DNA from: Bacteroidales bacterium
Lineage (GTDB): Bacteria > Bacteroidota > Bacteroidia > Bacteroidales > F082
Direction of reading: 5' to 3'
Assembly: GCA_023229135.1 (NCBI GenBank)
Contig: JALNZT010000008.1
Location: forward strand, 62,001-126,000
Length of the DNA stretch: 64,000 nt
The translations under genes and the position numbers were made by a program. Shown in pieces: positions 26,053 through 34,695 of this stretch; position 1 is the first letter of the stretch, and each line of letters starts with the position of its first letter. The notes beneath the pieces were generated by a model. That model made no database searches. It saw only the letters and a list, made by a program, of their open reading frames with translations, and was not told where the DNA came from.

Positions 26053-26823
26053 TCAATTCAACTGTACTCTTTTTTGCCGGCTTCTGCGCACAAAATAACT
26101 GATAAAAACTAACAATAGGGTCGTTAATACCGCGGGCAATGCCAAAAAGAGCAAACCCAGTCCCGGAGTGTTTTTGCCGGTTACCGGATCATAATTAAAG
26201 CAGGAAAACAAACTATTCTGATTCGGCAGGCGATAGGTAGGCGAAAAAATATTGTTCACACTTCCGATCAATAGCTCCAGATCGGCCTGTTCCCTCAATC
26301 CGATAAGTTTTTTGGTGATATAACCTTCTTTATTGATTCCCACCAATAGGGCATCATGATCGAACTGCTGTCGCAAGCTATCCCAAATCGGCTCAAAACC
26401 AACGGATTGGTTGAGTCTTGAAATGCTGTCAGTCGTTGCAAAAGTCCATTGTTTGTTATCTTCCAATCCCAGGTTTTGGGCAAGCCGCCGCATATCGCTG
26501 ATACCGTCTCGGGAATCGAAGCTTACAACCAGCACCTGGAAGGGATTTTCCTGGGTCTTAAACTGTAGGTTTTCCTTTAACTTCACTAAAAATGGATTAC
26601 AAATCCCGGTGCAGCGGGTAAAAATTAATGCTAAAATTACCGGCTTTTGGGCGTATAACTCATCAAAGCTTGCTGACTGTCGGTCAACCACTTGCAAGGG
26701 AACATCGAATACTTTTTCATAGATATTCGTCTCCTCCTTCAACGCATTTGAAGTAGTTTGCGCCTCCGCGAAATTGCAAAAACCAATAATCAGGAGGAAG
26801 AGGAAAACAATATTTTTAGACAT
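26053..26823 (-). CDS. SCO1/SenC family copper chaperone-like protein with C-terminal membrane anchor
   Basis: A 256-residue thioredoxin-fold protein of the SCO family involved in CuA/CuB assembly or thiol redox. It has a signal peptide (MSKNIVFLFLLIIGF, AEA-Q), the copper-binding CxxxC (C71-T-G-I-C75) and the distal His (H156 in QFDHDALLVG). A C-terminal extension has the Cys-containing FSCFNYDPVTGK motif followed by a transmembrane helix (~222-245) and a basic tail, so the domain is anchored facing the periplasm. Its start overlaps the end of the oxidase subunit I gene by 34 bp, indicating tight coupling. A likely CuA-site maturation factor for the adjacent oxidase. Confidence 0.92.
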   Translation of the reverse strand: MSKNIVFLFLLIIGFCNFAEAQTTSNALKEETNIYEKVFDVPLQVVDRQSASFDELYAQKPVILALIFTRCTGICNPFLVKLKENLQFKTQENPFQVLVVSFDSRDGISDMRRLAQNLGLEDNKQWTFATTDSISRLNQSVGFEPIWDSLRQQFDHDALLVGINKEGYITKKLIGLREQADLELLIGSVNNIFSPTYRLPNQNSLFSCFNYDPVTGKNTPGLGLLFLALPAVLTTLLLVFISYFVRRSRQKRVQLN

Positions 26824-28232
26824 CTTTTAGTGATATTATAGAAGAGTATCAATATGGGAATCAGGTAAATAGTAGCAAAGGCAGCACCAAAATTGGCCAG
26901 GAATTTTGCAGAGGTAAATTCTGCAGGGTAATTGCTAAAGCGGCGTGGAATTGAGTCGGCTCCACCAATATAAAAGGCCAGCAGAAAGCCGGCACCGCCT
27001 ATAATGAGCAGCGAAAGTATCAGCTTAGAGAATCTTTCACTCACTAGTTTATCAGTAAACTGAATTGAAAACCAGTAGAAGAAGCCTAGGCTGAACAACA
27101 CATTCCCCATCACATTATAGGTATGGAAATGCGCCGGCACCCATAAGGTGTTGTGCAACACTATATTATTGGAGATGGTGGCGTCAATTACAGCACCAAA
27201 ACCACCAATCACCCATCCGGCCACACCAATAAAGAACAGCAGATTGGTTAATGTCCATTTTATTTTCACCCGGTAAACGGCCACCCACACGCTGAACACA
27301 GTAACTGCCGCTGCCGGCAAGCTTGCCAGGTAAGAAGCCAGCTGTCCTACAATTTGAAAACCTTCGGGCTGCACGAAATCCATATATAAATGATGGAAAA
27401 ACGCGGTAAGTATGAATATCAGTGTAAAATTCCAGGCCAGTGCGACGTACCAGGTCGTTTTCCATTTTGGCCTTCCTCCCACTTCTGCAAATAACTCGTA
27501 AATGACGGCCAGGCCAAGGTAAAGCATCTCATTAGCAATGGTATGACCAAAAAAGTAGGTAAGGTTTTTCATCAAGAGTGCATCATTCACAAAGCTGCCC
27601 CCGGAAAAGTATTCGGCGAAATACAAGGCCATCAGCACCACGGCAACAAACAAGCAGGTGATTACGCCCACCAAAGTGATCATTGAGATAAGGATAAATG
27701 GTGGGGTTTTTACTTCCGGATCCTTTTTAAAATGCTGCCAGGCAAAGGCTTGAGCGATAGAATATTTCTTTAACACCTGTGTCATCATGCTGATGCCCCA
27801 GATAAGCCAGCCGACCGAAAGAATGGACATGGCCACGAGGAAAGTCGGTGTAGCCCACTTTGCCCACATTACCTTTAACGGCAGCGGGTAGAGAAACGTC
27901 CAGGCTGTATGAAACTTCCCGATTAGGGTAACTGCCCAAAGCAGCAACACACCGATAACGGTGAGTATTAGAGCGATTAGATTCGCGGTATAGCTTGTTT
28001 TAACATAACGCTCCATCAAGTAATTGATGCCGGCCATGCCTGCCACAAACCATATCCCAATCATGGTGATGCCATGAATGGTCATATTGGAATAAAAGGT
28101 GATGGGCGTCTGCTGCAAAACCCCGCCCTGATTGAGGCGCATAAGAATACCCAACACAATAGATGCTACAAATAGGGTGAGTACCGTTATAATCCAAATT
28201 GAAGTGATCTTTCTTATTTTAATTGACTCCAT
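26790..28232 (-). CDS. Heme-copper oxidase subunit I (cbb3/ba3-like), probable nitric oxide reductase variant
   Basis: A 480-residue, ~12-helix catalytic subunit of the heme-copper oxidase superfamily. Visible ligands: H53 (TIHGITM) and H370 for the low-spin heme, H368 (HFH) for the high-spin heme, and H230, H280, H281 for CuB. H360 lies in the HNTLWVPAHFHTYN block typical of B-type-related enzymes. The helix-VI motif is GHTIANE: the residue at H+4 is N234, where A- and B-type oxygen reductases have the cross-linked Tyr (H-x3-Y). In NorB this position is Glu; here Glu is at H+5 (E235). Together with the CuA subunit upstream and the NO-stress genes further upstream, this fits a CuA-linked NO reductase derived from oxygen reductases. 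Oxygen reduction cannot be excluded; a Tyr at Y283 (HHLYMDF) is nearby. Confidence 0.88.
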   Translation of the reverse strand: MESIKIRKITSIWIITVLTLFVASIVLGILMRLNQGGVLQQTPITFYSNMTIHGITMIGIWFVAGMAGINYLMERYVKTSYTANLIALILTVIGVLLLWAVTLIGKFHTAWTFLYPLPLKVMWAKWATPTFLVAMSILSVGWLIWGISMMTQVLKKYSIAQAFAWQHFKKDPEVKTPPFILISMITLVGVITCLFVAVVLMALYFAEYFSGGSFVNDALLMKNLTYFFGHTIANEMLYLGLAVIYELFAEVGGRPKWKTTWYVALAWNFTLIFILTAFFHHLYMDFVQPEGFQIVGQLASYLASLPAAAVTVFSVWVAVYRVKIKWTLTNLLFFIGVAGWVIGGFGAVIDATISNNIVLHNTLWVPAHFHTYNVMGNVLFSLGFFYWFSIQFTDKLVSERFSKLILSLLIIGGAGFLLAFYIGGADSIPRRFSNYPAEFTSAKFLANFGAAFATIYLIPILILFYNITKRCLKILFSSSS

Positions 28233-28255
28233 GACTTTTGTGTTTTTAGGGATTT

Positions 28256-28798
28256 CTACTTAACAGTAAATGATGAACGCATAACTTGATGTGCCATACC
28301 ACAATACTCCAGACATAGGATATTGTACTTGCCGGGTTCATCAAATTGATACCTGAGTCGGTTTACATAGCCGGGCATGGCCTGCGTTTGGGTAATCAGC
28401 CGGTTTGATTCGTCGTAAATGGCAAAACCATGATTCACGTCGAGACTGGTTACCCGAAATTCAACTACCTCATCTACTGGCAGTTCTATTTGTTGTCCTG
28501 AAGGTTTTTCCGGATCAATGGCATTTTCTGACAGAAAAAAAGAAAATTGCATGGCCGCCACATGAATGACTTTAGCTGGCGTTTTATCCGCGAAAGCAAA
28601 ATAGGGCGACTTAGGAATGGTAACTGATGCAAATATGCCCATCATAACGGTAAGAATGAGAAAAAACCAAAATCGCTTTTTCAAGGGATTAGTCATTCCC
28701 TGGTCTGCCTTTTTGGAAGATAAATACACGTAGGTGAATACAATAAGGGCAATTCCCATCAGGAAAAAAAATAATAGTAAAATTGAACTTTGTTGCAT
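28256..28798 (-). CDS. Cytochrome oxidase subunit II with CuA site
   Basis: A 180-residue subunit with two N-terminal transmembrane helices (~6-26 and ~43-60) and a periplasmic cupredoxin domain. All CuA ligands are visible: H123 (VNHGFAIYD), C162, C166, H170 and M173 in LCLEYCGMAHQVM, with E164 between the cysteines. It therefore takes electrons from a soluble donor such as cytochrome c or a cupredoxin, not from quinol. It is encoded 23 bp upstream of subunit I. The short, two-helix form resembles ba3-type and other B-family-related enzymes. Confidence 0.92.
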   Translation of the reverse strand: MQQSSILLLFFFLMGIALIVFTYVYLSSKKADQGMTNPLKKRFWFFLILTVMMGIFASVTIPKSPYFAFADKTPAKVIHVAAMQFSFFLSENAIDPEKPSGQQIELPVDEVVEFRVTSLDVNHGFAIYDESNRLITQTQAMPGYVNRLRYQFDEPGKYNILCLEYCGMAHQVMRSSFTVK

Positions 28799-28897
28799 GA
28801 AAAATTTGTTTTTAGGAGTTGAAATTCTATTGTGTTTTCATATTTTTTCGTGGCTAAATTTTAGCTCGTATCTTTTCGTGATGCCATCATACTCGTA

Positions 28898-29524
28898 TTA
28901 TTGTTTCCAATTTGGAAAATCTTCCGCGATCAGTATTTTCATATCGGCCATCAGCCGGTCAACCTCGTCAGGATTAGTTCCATCATAAGCTCCGCGGATT
29001 TGCCTATCCGTATCTATCAGCAGGAAAACACCGCTGTGGATAAATCCGCCGGGAGCAGTACTATCTGCAAAAGCAGTAGCAAAATAGCTGTCGCTTGCCA
29101 TCGAAAAAATACTATCCTTGTCGCCAGTAACAAAGGACCACTTCGAATGGTCGATCCCAAGTTCATCGGCATAAGCCTTTAGTCTGGGAATGGTATCATT
29201 TGCCGGATCGATGCTGTGCGAAAGAAAATAAACGTTTGGATTAGATGCATAAAGGTCATATACCCGCTTTAACTGGTGTGTCATTACAGGACAAATACCT
29301 TGGCAGGAAAGGAAGATAAAATCAGTGACATAAATCTTACCGTCGAACGTCTTTTCTGTGATGGTGAGGCTATCCTGGTTTACGAACGAGAATGGCCGAA
29401 TAGTTGAATGAAGGGTTTCGTTACCGACTATAGTCGTTTTGCCAAAAACAGGGAGTTTTTCAGGCTGCCTCGTACAAGCTGCAAGCAAAAATAATGACAT
29501 TAGTAAAATGAATAACTTTTTCAT
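28898..29524 (-). CDS. SCO1/SenC family lipoprotein
   Basis: A 208-residue SCO protein, with the start set at ATG 29524: this gives a signal peptide with lipobox LLAAC (C17), whereas the TTG at 29563 adds an unlikely leader overlapping the previous gene's stop. The thioredoxin fold carries CxxxC (C74-Q-G-I-C78 followed by P) and the distal His H163 (GFIHSGVF). It is the second SCO gene of the cluster, 99 bp upstream of subunit II, and lacks the C-terminal membrane anchor of the other SCO. The pair may divide copper delivery and disulfide reduction at the CuA site. Confidence 0.92.
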   Translation of the reverse strand: MKKLFILLMSLFLLAACTRQPEKLPVFGKTTIVGNETLHSTIRPFSFVNQDSLTITEKTFDGKIYVTDFIFLSCQGICPVMTHQLKRVYDLYASNPNVYFLSHSIDPANDTIPRLKAYADELGIDHSKWSFVTGDKDSIFSMASDSYFATAFADSTAPGGFIHSGVFLLIDTDRQIRGAYDGTNPDEVDRLMADMKILIAEDFPNWKQ

Positions 29525-29559
29525 ACGAACTATTTTTTTTTGGATTAAAGTATTCACAT

Positions 29560-30018
29560 TCAATGTCCTTGCGGTTGATAACTTCCAGGAGGTGTGCGAA
29601 AACTAATCGCGAGCCGGTTCCAGCCGTTTATAGCTACAATGGCCATGGTCAGTGCAACCATTTCAGTTTCATTAAATTGTTTGCGGGTTGCTTCGTACAA
29701 AGCATCAGAAACTTCCTCTTCCGAAATCAGCGTCAGTGCTTCTGTCCAGGCCAGTGCAGCGCGTTCGCGTTCGGTGTAAAAAGGGGTTTCCTGCCAAGCG
29801 CTCAAAGCATAGAGCCGTTGTTCAGTTTCACCTCCTTTTCGCGCATCTTTGGTGTGCATATCAAGGCAATAAGCGCATCCATTTATTTGTGATGCCCTGG
29901 TTTTCACGAGTTCGTATAGTGGCCGTTCAAGCCCAGACCCATGAACATAATTTTCGAGTTCGAGCATGGCTTTTAGGGCCTTGGGAGCTACTTCCGCGTA
30001 ATTTAATCGTGCTTTCAT
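29560..30018 (-). CDS. AhpD-like carboxymuconolactone decarboxylase family protein
   Basis: A 152-residue all-helical protein of the AhpD-like superfamily with the redox CxxC and distal His: QINGCAYCLDMHTKDARK (~46-63). Members often act as alkylhydroperoxidase-type thiol peroxidases; many are uncharacterised. It is separated by 35 bp from the SCO lipoprotein gene and follows a second AhpD-like gene, inside the oxidase/stress cluster. A peroxide- or reactive-nitrogen-related thiol role is plausible but inferred. Confidence 0.9.
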   Translation of the reverse strand: MKARLNYAEVAPKALKAMLELENYVHGSGLERPLYELVKTRASQINGCAYCLDMHTKDARKGGETEQRLYALSAWQETPFYTERERAALAWTEALTLISEEEVSDALYEATRKQFNETEMVALTMAIVAINGWNRLAISFRTPPGSYQPQGH

Positions 30019-30128
30019 GATAAGCTTTTTTGTTTTTTAGTTAAGATATTGTTCAGGCAAATGAATCTCAATTATTGAATTTCAAAGATTAATACTTCAA
30101 TAGTAGAGGCTTCAAGAAAAGCCCGATA

Positions 30129-30473
30129 CTATTTTTTTGGCTTAATTTTTTTCATTTCATCTATGGCTAAGGCAGAATGGGCCATTGCTCCTCCCGCCCT
30201 CATTTCGGCAGCGACCCAGATTGCTTCCATGATTTCTTCTTCGCTCGCTCCTTTTCGCATGGCCATTTTGGTATGCGACTTGATGCAATACGGACATTGG
30301 GTTACATGTGCAACTGCCACAGCGATAAGCTGTTTTGTCTTTTCAGGAAGCTTGCCTTCCTCAAAAACAGTGTCGCTGAAGTTTTGCCATGCCTCAAAAG
30401 TTTTGGGAGCTAAAGCTGCTCTTTTTTCGACAATTTCCCTTGTCGGTTTAGGATATAAGCTATCGTTTTCCAT
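30129..30473 (-). CDS. Carboxymuconolactone decarboxylase family protein (AhpD-like), short form
   Basis: A 114-residue single-domain member of the CMD/AhpD family with CxxC and His: THVTQCPYCIKSHTKMAMRKG-like motif near residues 56-66 (key residues CPYC and H). The typical C-terminal AEMRAGGAMAHSAL helix is present. It is distinct from the neighbouring 152-residue paralog, which is closer to peroxidase-related proteins. It lies between the CopD-like gene and that paralog, same strand, with 40 and 110 bp gaps. Confidence 0.9.
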   Translation of the reverse strand: MENDSLYPKPTREIVEKRAALAPKTFEAWQNFSDTVFEEGKLPEKTKQLIAVAVAHVTQCPYCIKSHTKMAMRKGASEEEIMEAIWVAAEMRAGGAMAHSALAIDEMKKIKPKK

Positions 30474-30513
30474 GATGTTGATTTTTATTTGATAAGTAAC
30501 TATTTTATGTATC

Positions 30514-31002
30514 CTACCATCCTCTTACTAAAAGTACACCTAAGTATGCTGCCAACAAGGCAAGCAGAAAACCAAACCGACCCATATGGCGCGAGAGTTT
30601 TCTAATCTTTAAAGTTTCAGGATGTTCAGGCTGACTTTTCCAGGCTTCAATAGCACGATTACCGATATAATGGTCGTGTATCAGGCTAACAAACGTGATA
30701 AGAATAAACACGAGAATTTTCAGTCCGGCTATCCTGCCAAACGAACTCGAAGTGAAATAATCCACCGTCCATTGTATGCCTCTGTATTCAAGCTGGTAAA
30801 TGCCGGTAATAAGCAAAAGTGCCAGCACTACCATTCCGACTTTGCTGTATTTTAGCGATACTTTTCCAATGATATTTATTTTATCAGGATGATTTTTAAT
30901 GCCGGGAATAAAAGCAAGTATCAAAAATAGCATGCCTCCCAGCCACAAACTTGCTGATACTATATGAATATAAACAGATAATATATAAATACCGTGACTC
31001 AT
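30514..31002 (-). CDS. Small membrane protein, CopD/DUF2269-like
   Basis: A 162-residue protein with four hydrophobic helices (~5-30, 50-68, 90-108, 140-160). His residues in or near helices (YIHIVSASLWLGGML and LIHDHYIGNR) and a SLWLGGMLFL block resemble the CopD-type membrane family, which has been linked to copper or heme handling. Its position, 28 bp downstream of acnA and upstream of oxidase assembly genes, supports a respiratory role. The family assignment is moderate and the function is not known. Confidence 0.65.
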   Translation of the reverse strand: MSHGIYILSVYIHIVSASLWLGGMLFLILAFIPGIKNHPDKINIIGKVSLKYSKVGMVVLALLLITGIYQLEYRGIQWTVDYFTSSSFGRIAGLKILVFILITFVSLIHDHYIGNRAIEAWKSQPEHPETLKIRKLSRHMGRFGFLLALLAAYLGVLLVRGW

Positions 31003-31030
31003 CTAAAGTTCATTTTTAGGCCTGTACTAT

Positions 31031-33817
31031 TTATTTTTTCAAAAACTGTCTTAATACATATTGCAAAATTCCGCCATTGCGGTAATATTCAATTTCTATT
31101 TGAGAATCCAGGCGAGCAACAGCCTGGAAATTAATCACTTTACCAGCCTCATTTTTGGCAGTTATCTCTACTACTTTATGCGGGCTAATATTATTCTCAA
31201 TACCTGTTATGGAAAATATTTCCTTACCTGAAAGCCCGATACTTTCTGCATTTTCTCCCTCTTTGTATTGAAGCGGCAACACACCCAGGCCTACCAGATT
31301 ACTTCTGTGAATACGTTCATAGCTTTCGGCCAGCACACCTTTTATTCCCAACAGGAAGGTACCTTTTGCCGCCCAGTCGCGCGATGAGCCGCTGCCGTAT
31401 TCTTTTCCGGCCAAGACCAATAAAGGAGTTTGTTCCTCTTTATATTTTACCGAAGCATCATAAACCGACATCTCTTCTCCCGATGGCAAGTGGTTGGTGT
31501 AGCCTCCTTCTTTCTCGGCCAGCTTATTTTTTATGCGCACGTTGGCAAAAGTACCGCGAACCATCACCTCGTCGTTTCCTCTGCGTGAGCCGTAGGAGTT
31601 AAAATCTTCTTTTTTCACGCCACGTGATAAGAGGTATTTTCCGGAAGCAGAATGTTCGTTGAAAGCCCCGGCGGGCGAAATATGGTCGGTGGTGACACTA
31701 TCTCCCAGAAGCAATAAGGCACGAGCATTTTCGATATTTTTGAGTGGCTCAGGGTTCTCAGAGATATCCTCGAAAAATGAAATCTCTTTGATATAAGTTG
31801 AATCCTTATCCCAGTCGTACAGCTTGCCCTCGGCAACTTCCAGGTTTCTCCAGATTTCGTTGCCATGAAAAATTTCGCTGTAGTTTTTCTCAAAATCACC
31901 CGGCGAAAGCACGCGGCTCAGGATCTCGTTAATCTCGTCATCGGTGGGCCAAATATCTCTCAAATAGACCGGTTTTCTATTGAGGTCGTAGCTTATCGGC
32001 TCGTTAATCAAATCAATATCAACCCTTCCGGCGATAGCAAAAGCCACCACCAGCATTGGCGACATCAGGAAGTTCATTTTCACCTGCGGATGAATCCTCG
32101 CCTCAAAGTTGCGGTTGCCCGAAAGCACTGAAGTCACCACCAAACTATGTTCGTCCACAGCTTTGGCAATATCCACAGCCAGCGGACCGGAGTTCCCGAT
32201 GCAGGAGGTGCAGCCATAGCCTACCAAATGAAATTTCAGCGCTTCCAGGTCTTTCATCAGGTCTGCCTTTTCAAGGTAGTCGGTAACTACCTTAGAGCCT
32301 GGCGCCAAAGACGTTTTGACCCAAGGTTTTACGTCTATCCCGTGTTCCCTCGCTTTTCGGGCTACCAGGCCGGCGCCAATCATCACAAAGGGATTGGAAG
32401 TATTGGTGCAAGAAGTGATGGCAGCAATAGCCACAGCACCATCGGAGAGCATAAACTTCTCCTGACCTCTGGTTATCCATATCGTTTTCAGGCCATTACT
32501 CTCTTTCGCTTCGAGTTCAATCGCGAGCTTGCCTGTTCTCGATTTGCTTGCAAGCACATCTCCACCTTCATTATCGAAGCGCGTAATAGATTTTTCCAGC
32601 TCACGTTCTTCCTGTGTTACATAGGTTCTGCCAAAAGCTTTGTCCAACAGATGAATAAAGGCATTCTTAAAGTCTTTCAGCAGGATTTTATCTTGTGGCC
32701 GTTTTGGGCCGGCAACAGTTGGTTCAACAGTTGAAATATCCAGTTCAAGAACAGCTGTATAGTTGATCTTATCTTCATTTTCGCGCCATAGCATATTTGT
32801 CTTACAATAGGTTTCAACCAGCGCAATTTGTTGCTCGGAACGATTGCTTTTCCGCATATATTCCAAGGTTTTATCGTCGATTGGGAAGTAAGTTATCGTG
32901 CTTCCAAATTCTGGCGACATATTACCGATAGTTGCCCTGTCTGGCACAGAAAGATGATCGAGGCCGGGGCCAAAAACTTCTACAAACTTCCCAACCACAC
33001 CATGTCTTCTGAGCAGATCAGCTATGGTAAGCACCAAGTCGGTCGCCGTTGAACCCAACGGAAGTTTGCCGCTAAGTTTCAGTCCAATCACTTCGGGCAT
33101 AATAAAATAGAGTGGCTGACCAAGAATAGCAGCTTCTGCTTCGATGCCGCCAACGCCCCAAGCCACCACACCGATGCCGTTGACCATTGGGGTATGGCTA
33201 TCAGTGCCGACAAGAGTGTCAGGAAAAACTTCTCCGTCTCTTTCGATAACACCTTTGGACAGGTATTCCAGGTTTACCTGATGGCAAATGCCCATCCCGG
33301 GAGGAACTACGGTAAAATTATCAAAGGAGTTTTGTGCCCATTTCAGAAATTGATAACGTTCTTTATTGCGGACATATTCCTCCTCCATATTGCGTTTGTA
33401 GGAATAGCCTGTTCCAAAGAAATCCACCTGTACTGAGTGGTCAATAACCAGGTCAACGGGAATGAGTGGGTTAATGGTATTCGGGTCTTTGCCTTTGCGC
33501 GCCACTTCTGCCCGCAGCGCGGCGATATCAACCACCGCCGGAACACCGGTAAAATCCTGCATCAATACGCGGGCAGGCTTAAACGGGATGTCTTTATCGG
33601 AACCTTTTGGTATCCAGTTTAAAAGGGTTTCGATATGCTCACGGGTAACTGCAAAATCATCGTAATTGCGTAAGGCATTTTCCAACAGAATCCGTATGGA
33701 AAAGGGTAATTTATCAATGTCGTATCCTTGCTTTTGCAATTCGGGAAGACTGTAATAGTTGTAGTTTTTCCCTTCGACTTTAAGTGGTTTCTTGATGTGA
33801 AAAATGTCCTTGCTCAT
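31031..33817 (-). CDS. acnA: Aconitate hydratase AcnA
   Basis: A 928-residue aconitase of the AcnA/IRP type (E. coli AcnA is slightly shorter), catalysing citrate-isocitrate interconversion with a [4Fe-4S] cluster. Cluster cysteines are in AITSCTNTSNP and GYGCTSCIGNSGPL. Substrate-site blocks include GTDSHTPMVNGIGVVAWGVG, GDSVTTDHISPAG, EYGSGSSRDWAAKG and RIHRSNLVGLGVLPL. In E. coli the AcnA isoform is the stress-stable one. Its position between NO-stress genes and oxidase genes is therefore suggestive. The 201 bp upstream hold no gene; it may have its own promoter there. Confidence 0.96.
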   Translation of the reverse strand: MSKDIFHIKKPLKVEGKNYNYYSLPELQKQGYDIDKLPFSIRILLENALRNYDDFAVTREHIETLLNWIPKGSDKDIPFKPARVLMQDFTGVPAVVDIAALRAEVARKGKDPNTINPLIPVDLVIDHSVQVDFFGTGYSYKRNMEEEYVRNKERYQFLKWAQNSFDNFTVVPPGMGICHQVNLEYLSKGVIERDGEVFPDTLVGTDSHTPMVNGIGVVAWGVGGIEAEAAILGQPLYFIMPEVIGLKLSGKLPLGSTATDLVLTIADLLRRHGVVGKFVEVFGPGLDHLSVPDRATIGNMSPEFGSTITYFPIDDKTLEYMRKSNRSEQQIALVETYCKTNMLWRENEDKINYTAVLELDISTVEPTVAGPKRPQDKILLKDFKNAFIHLLDKAFGRTYVTQEERELEKSITRFDNEGGDVLASKSRTGKLAIELEAKESNGLKTIWITRGQEKFMLSDGAVAIAAITSCTNTSNPFVMIGAGLVARKAREHGIDVKPWVKTSLAPGSKVVTDYLEKADLMKDLEALKFHLVGYGCTSCIGNSGPLAVDIAKAVDEHSLVVTSVLSGNRNFEARIHPQVKMNFLMSPMLVVAFAIAGRVDIDLINEPISYDLNRKPVYLRDIWPTDDEINEILSRVLSPGDFEKNYSEIFHGNEIWRNLEVAEGKLYDWDKDSTYIKEISFFEDISENPEPLKNIENARALLLLGDSVTTDHISPAGAFNEHSASGKYLLSRGVKKEDFNSYGSRRGNDEVMVRGTFANVRIKNKLAEKEGGYTNHLPSGEEMSVYDASVKYKEEQTPLLVLAGKEYGSGSSRDWAAKGTFLLGIKGVLAESYERIHRSNLVGLGVLPLQYKEGENAESIGLSGKEIFSITGIENNISPHKVVEITAKNEAGKVINFQAVARLDSQIEIEYYRNGGILQYVLRQFLKK

Positions 33818-34018
33818 AATGATTTATTTTTAGATGAATTGATAATCCATAAAACCGAACCAAATTCTCGAAACTTCCCTGCTTTTCAAGCACCTTGACA
33901 GGAGCTTAGAAAACCAGCATCAACGTACTACTTTAATCATGGCTATTGAAGACGAAAGATAGTCATTATTCAGTTTCTCTGATATCTAAATTAATTTTGT
34001 AGCTGCATAATAAACAGC

Positions 34019-34690
34019 TCAAAACTCTTCTTTCACAATTAGTTTTGTGTCAACACCCAAATTATCCAACTGCTTTTCAACGCTGTCCATCATCACTTCG
34101 GGGCCGCATAAATAAATAGGAGCTTGGAAATTTGAAATATTTTTTTTCAAAAACACCTCATTGATAAAGCCAAAGTCATAGCCATCCGTTTTTTCGTCAG
34201 ACAATATATTGACAAAGTTTTTGCCAAGTATTTTGTTAAACTCTGCTTCGTTGATGATGTCGGCCTTTTTTTTATTAGCAAAAAGGAGTTTATTATCCCC
34301 AATTTGATTATTGAAATACAGCTGCCTGAAGATAGCAATAAATGGTGTTACTCCGGCTCCGCCAGCGATAAAAGTGCCTTCACCTTTGTAGCCAATTGTA
34401 CCCCATGACTTTCCTATGATCAGCTCGTCACCAGGCTTTAATGTTAACAACTCATTAGTTACCCCTTTATGTGTGGGATAAGTTTTGATGGTAAACTCCA
34501 GGTGATTCACTTCGGGAAGGCTGGTAAAGGTAAAAGGTCTAAGCTCGTTTTTCCATCCATTTTTATTTATGGCAAGCTCGGTAGCCTGTCCCGGACTGAA
34601 GTCATACTGCTCCGGTCTTTCCGTCTGTATCCTAAGCACATCGTGGGTTGCTTTATCAACAGACTTCACCTTTATGTGATACTGTTCCAT
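34019..34690 (-). CDS. FAD/NAD(P)-binding ferredoxin reductase-like protein
   Basis: A 223-residue flavin oxidoreductase of the ferredoxin-NADP reductase superfamily. The FAD-binding motif RPFTFTS (~52-58), the NAD(P) motif GGAGVTPFIAIFRQL (~110-124) and C-terminal YLCGPEVMM (~193-201) are visible. There is no globin or [2Fe-2S] domain, so it needs a separate acceptor. It starts 5 bp after the DUF438 gene stop, making it the third gene of the ric operon; it could supply electrons to RIC, the DUF438 protein or another stress protein. That partner is inferred. Confidence 0.9.
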   Translation of the reverse strand: MEQYHIKVKSVDKATHDVLRIQTERPEQYDFSPGQATELAINKNGWKNELRPFTFTSLPEVNHLEFTIKTYPTHKGVTNELLTLKPGDELIIGKSWGTIGYKGEGTFIAGGAGVTPFIAIFRQLYFNNQIGDNKLLFANKKKADIINEAEFNKILGKNFVNILSDEKTDGYDFGFINEVFLKKNISNFQAPIYLCGPEVMMDSVEKQLDNLGVDTKLIVKEEF

Positions 34691-34695
34691 TTTAT

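Noticed and set aside
29525..29563. Upstream TTG start for the SCO lipoprotein
   Set aside because: Would place 13 polar/basic residues ahead of a normal lipoprotein signal peptide; ATG 29524 fits better.
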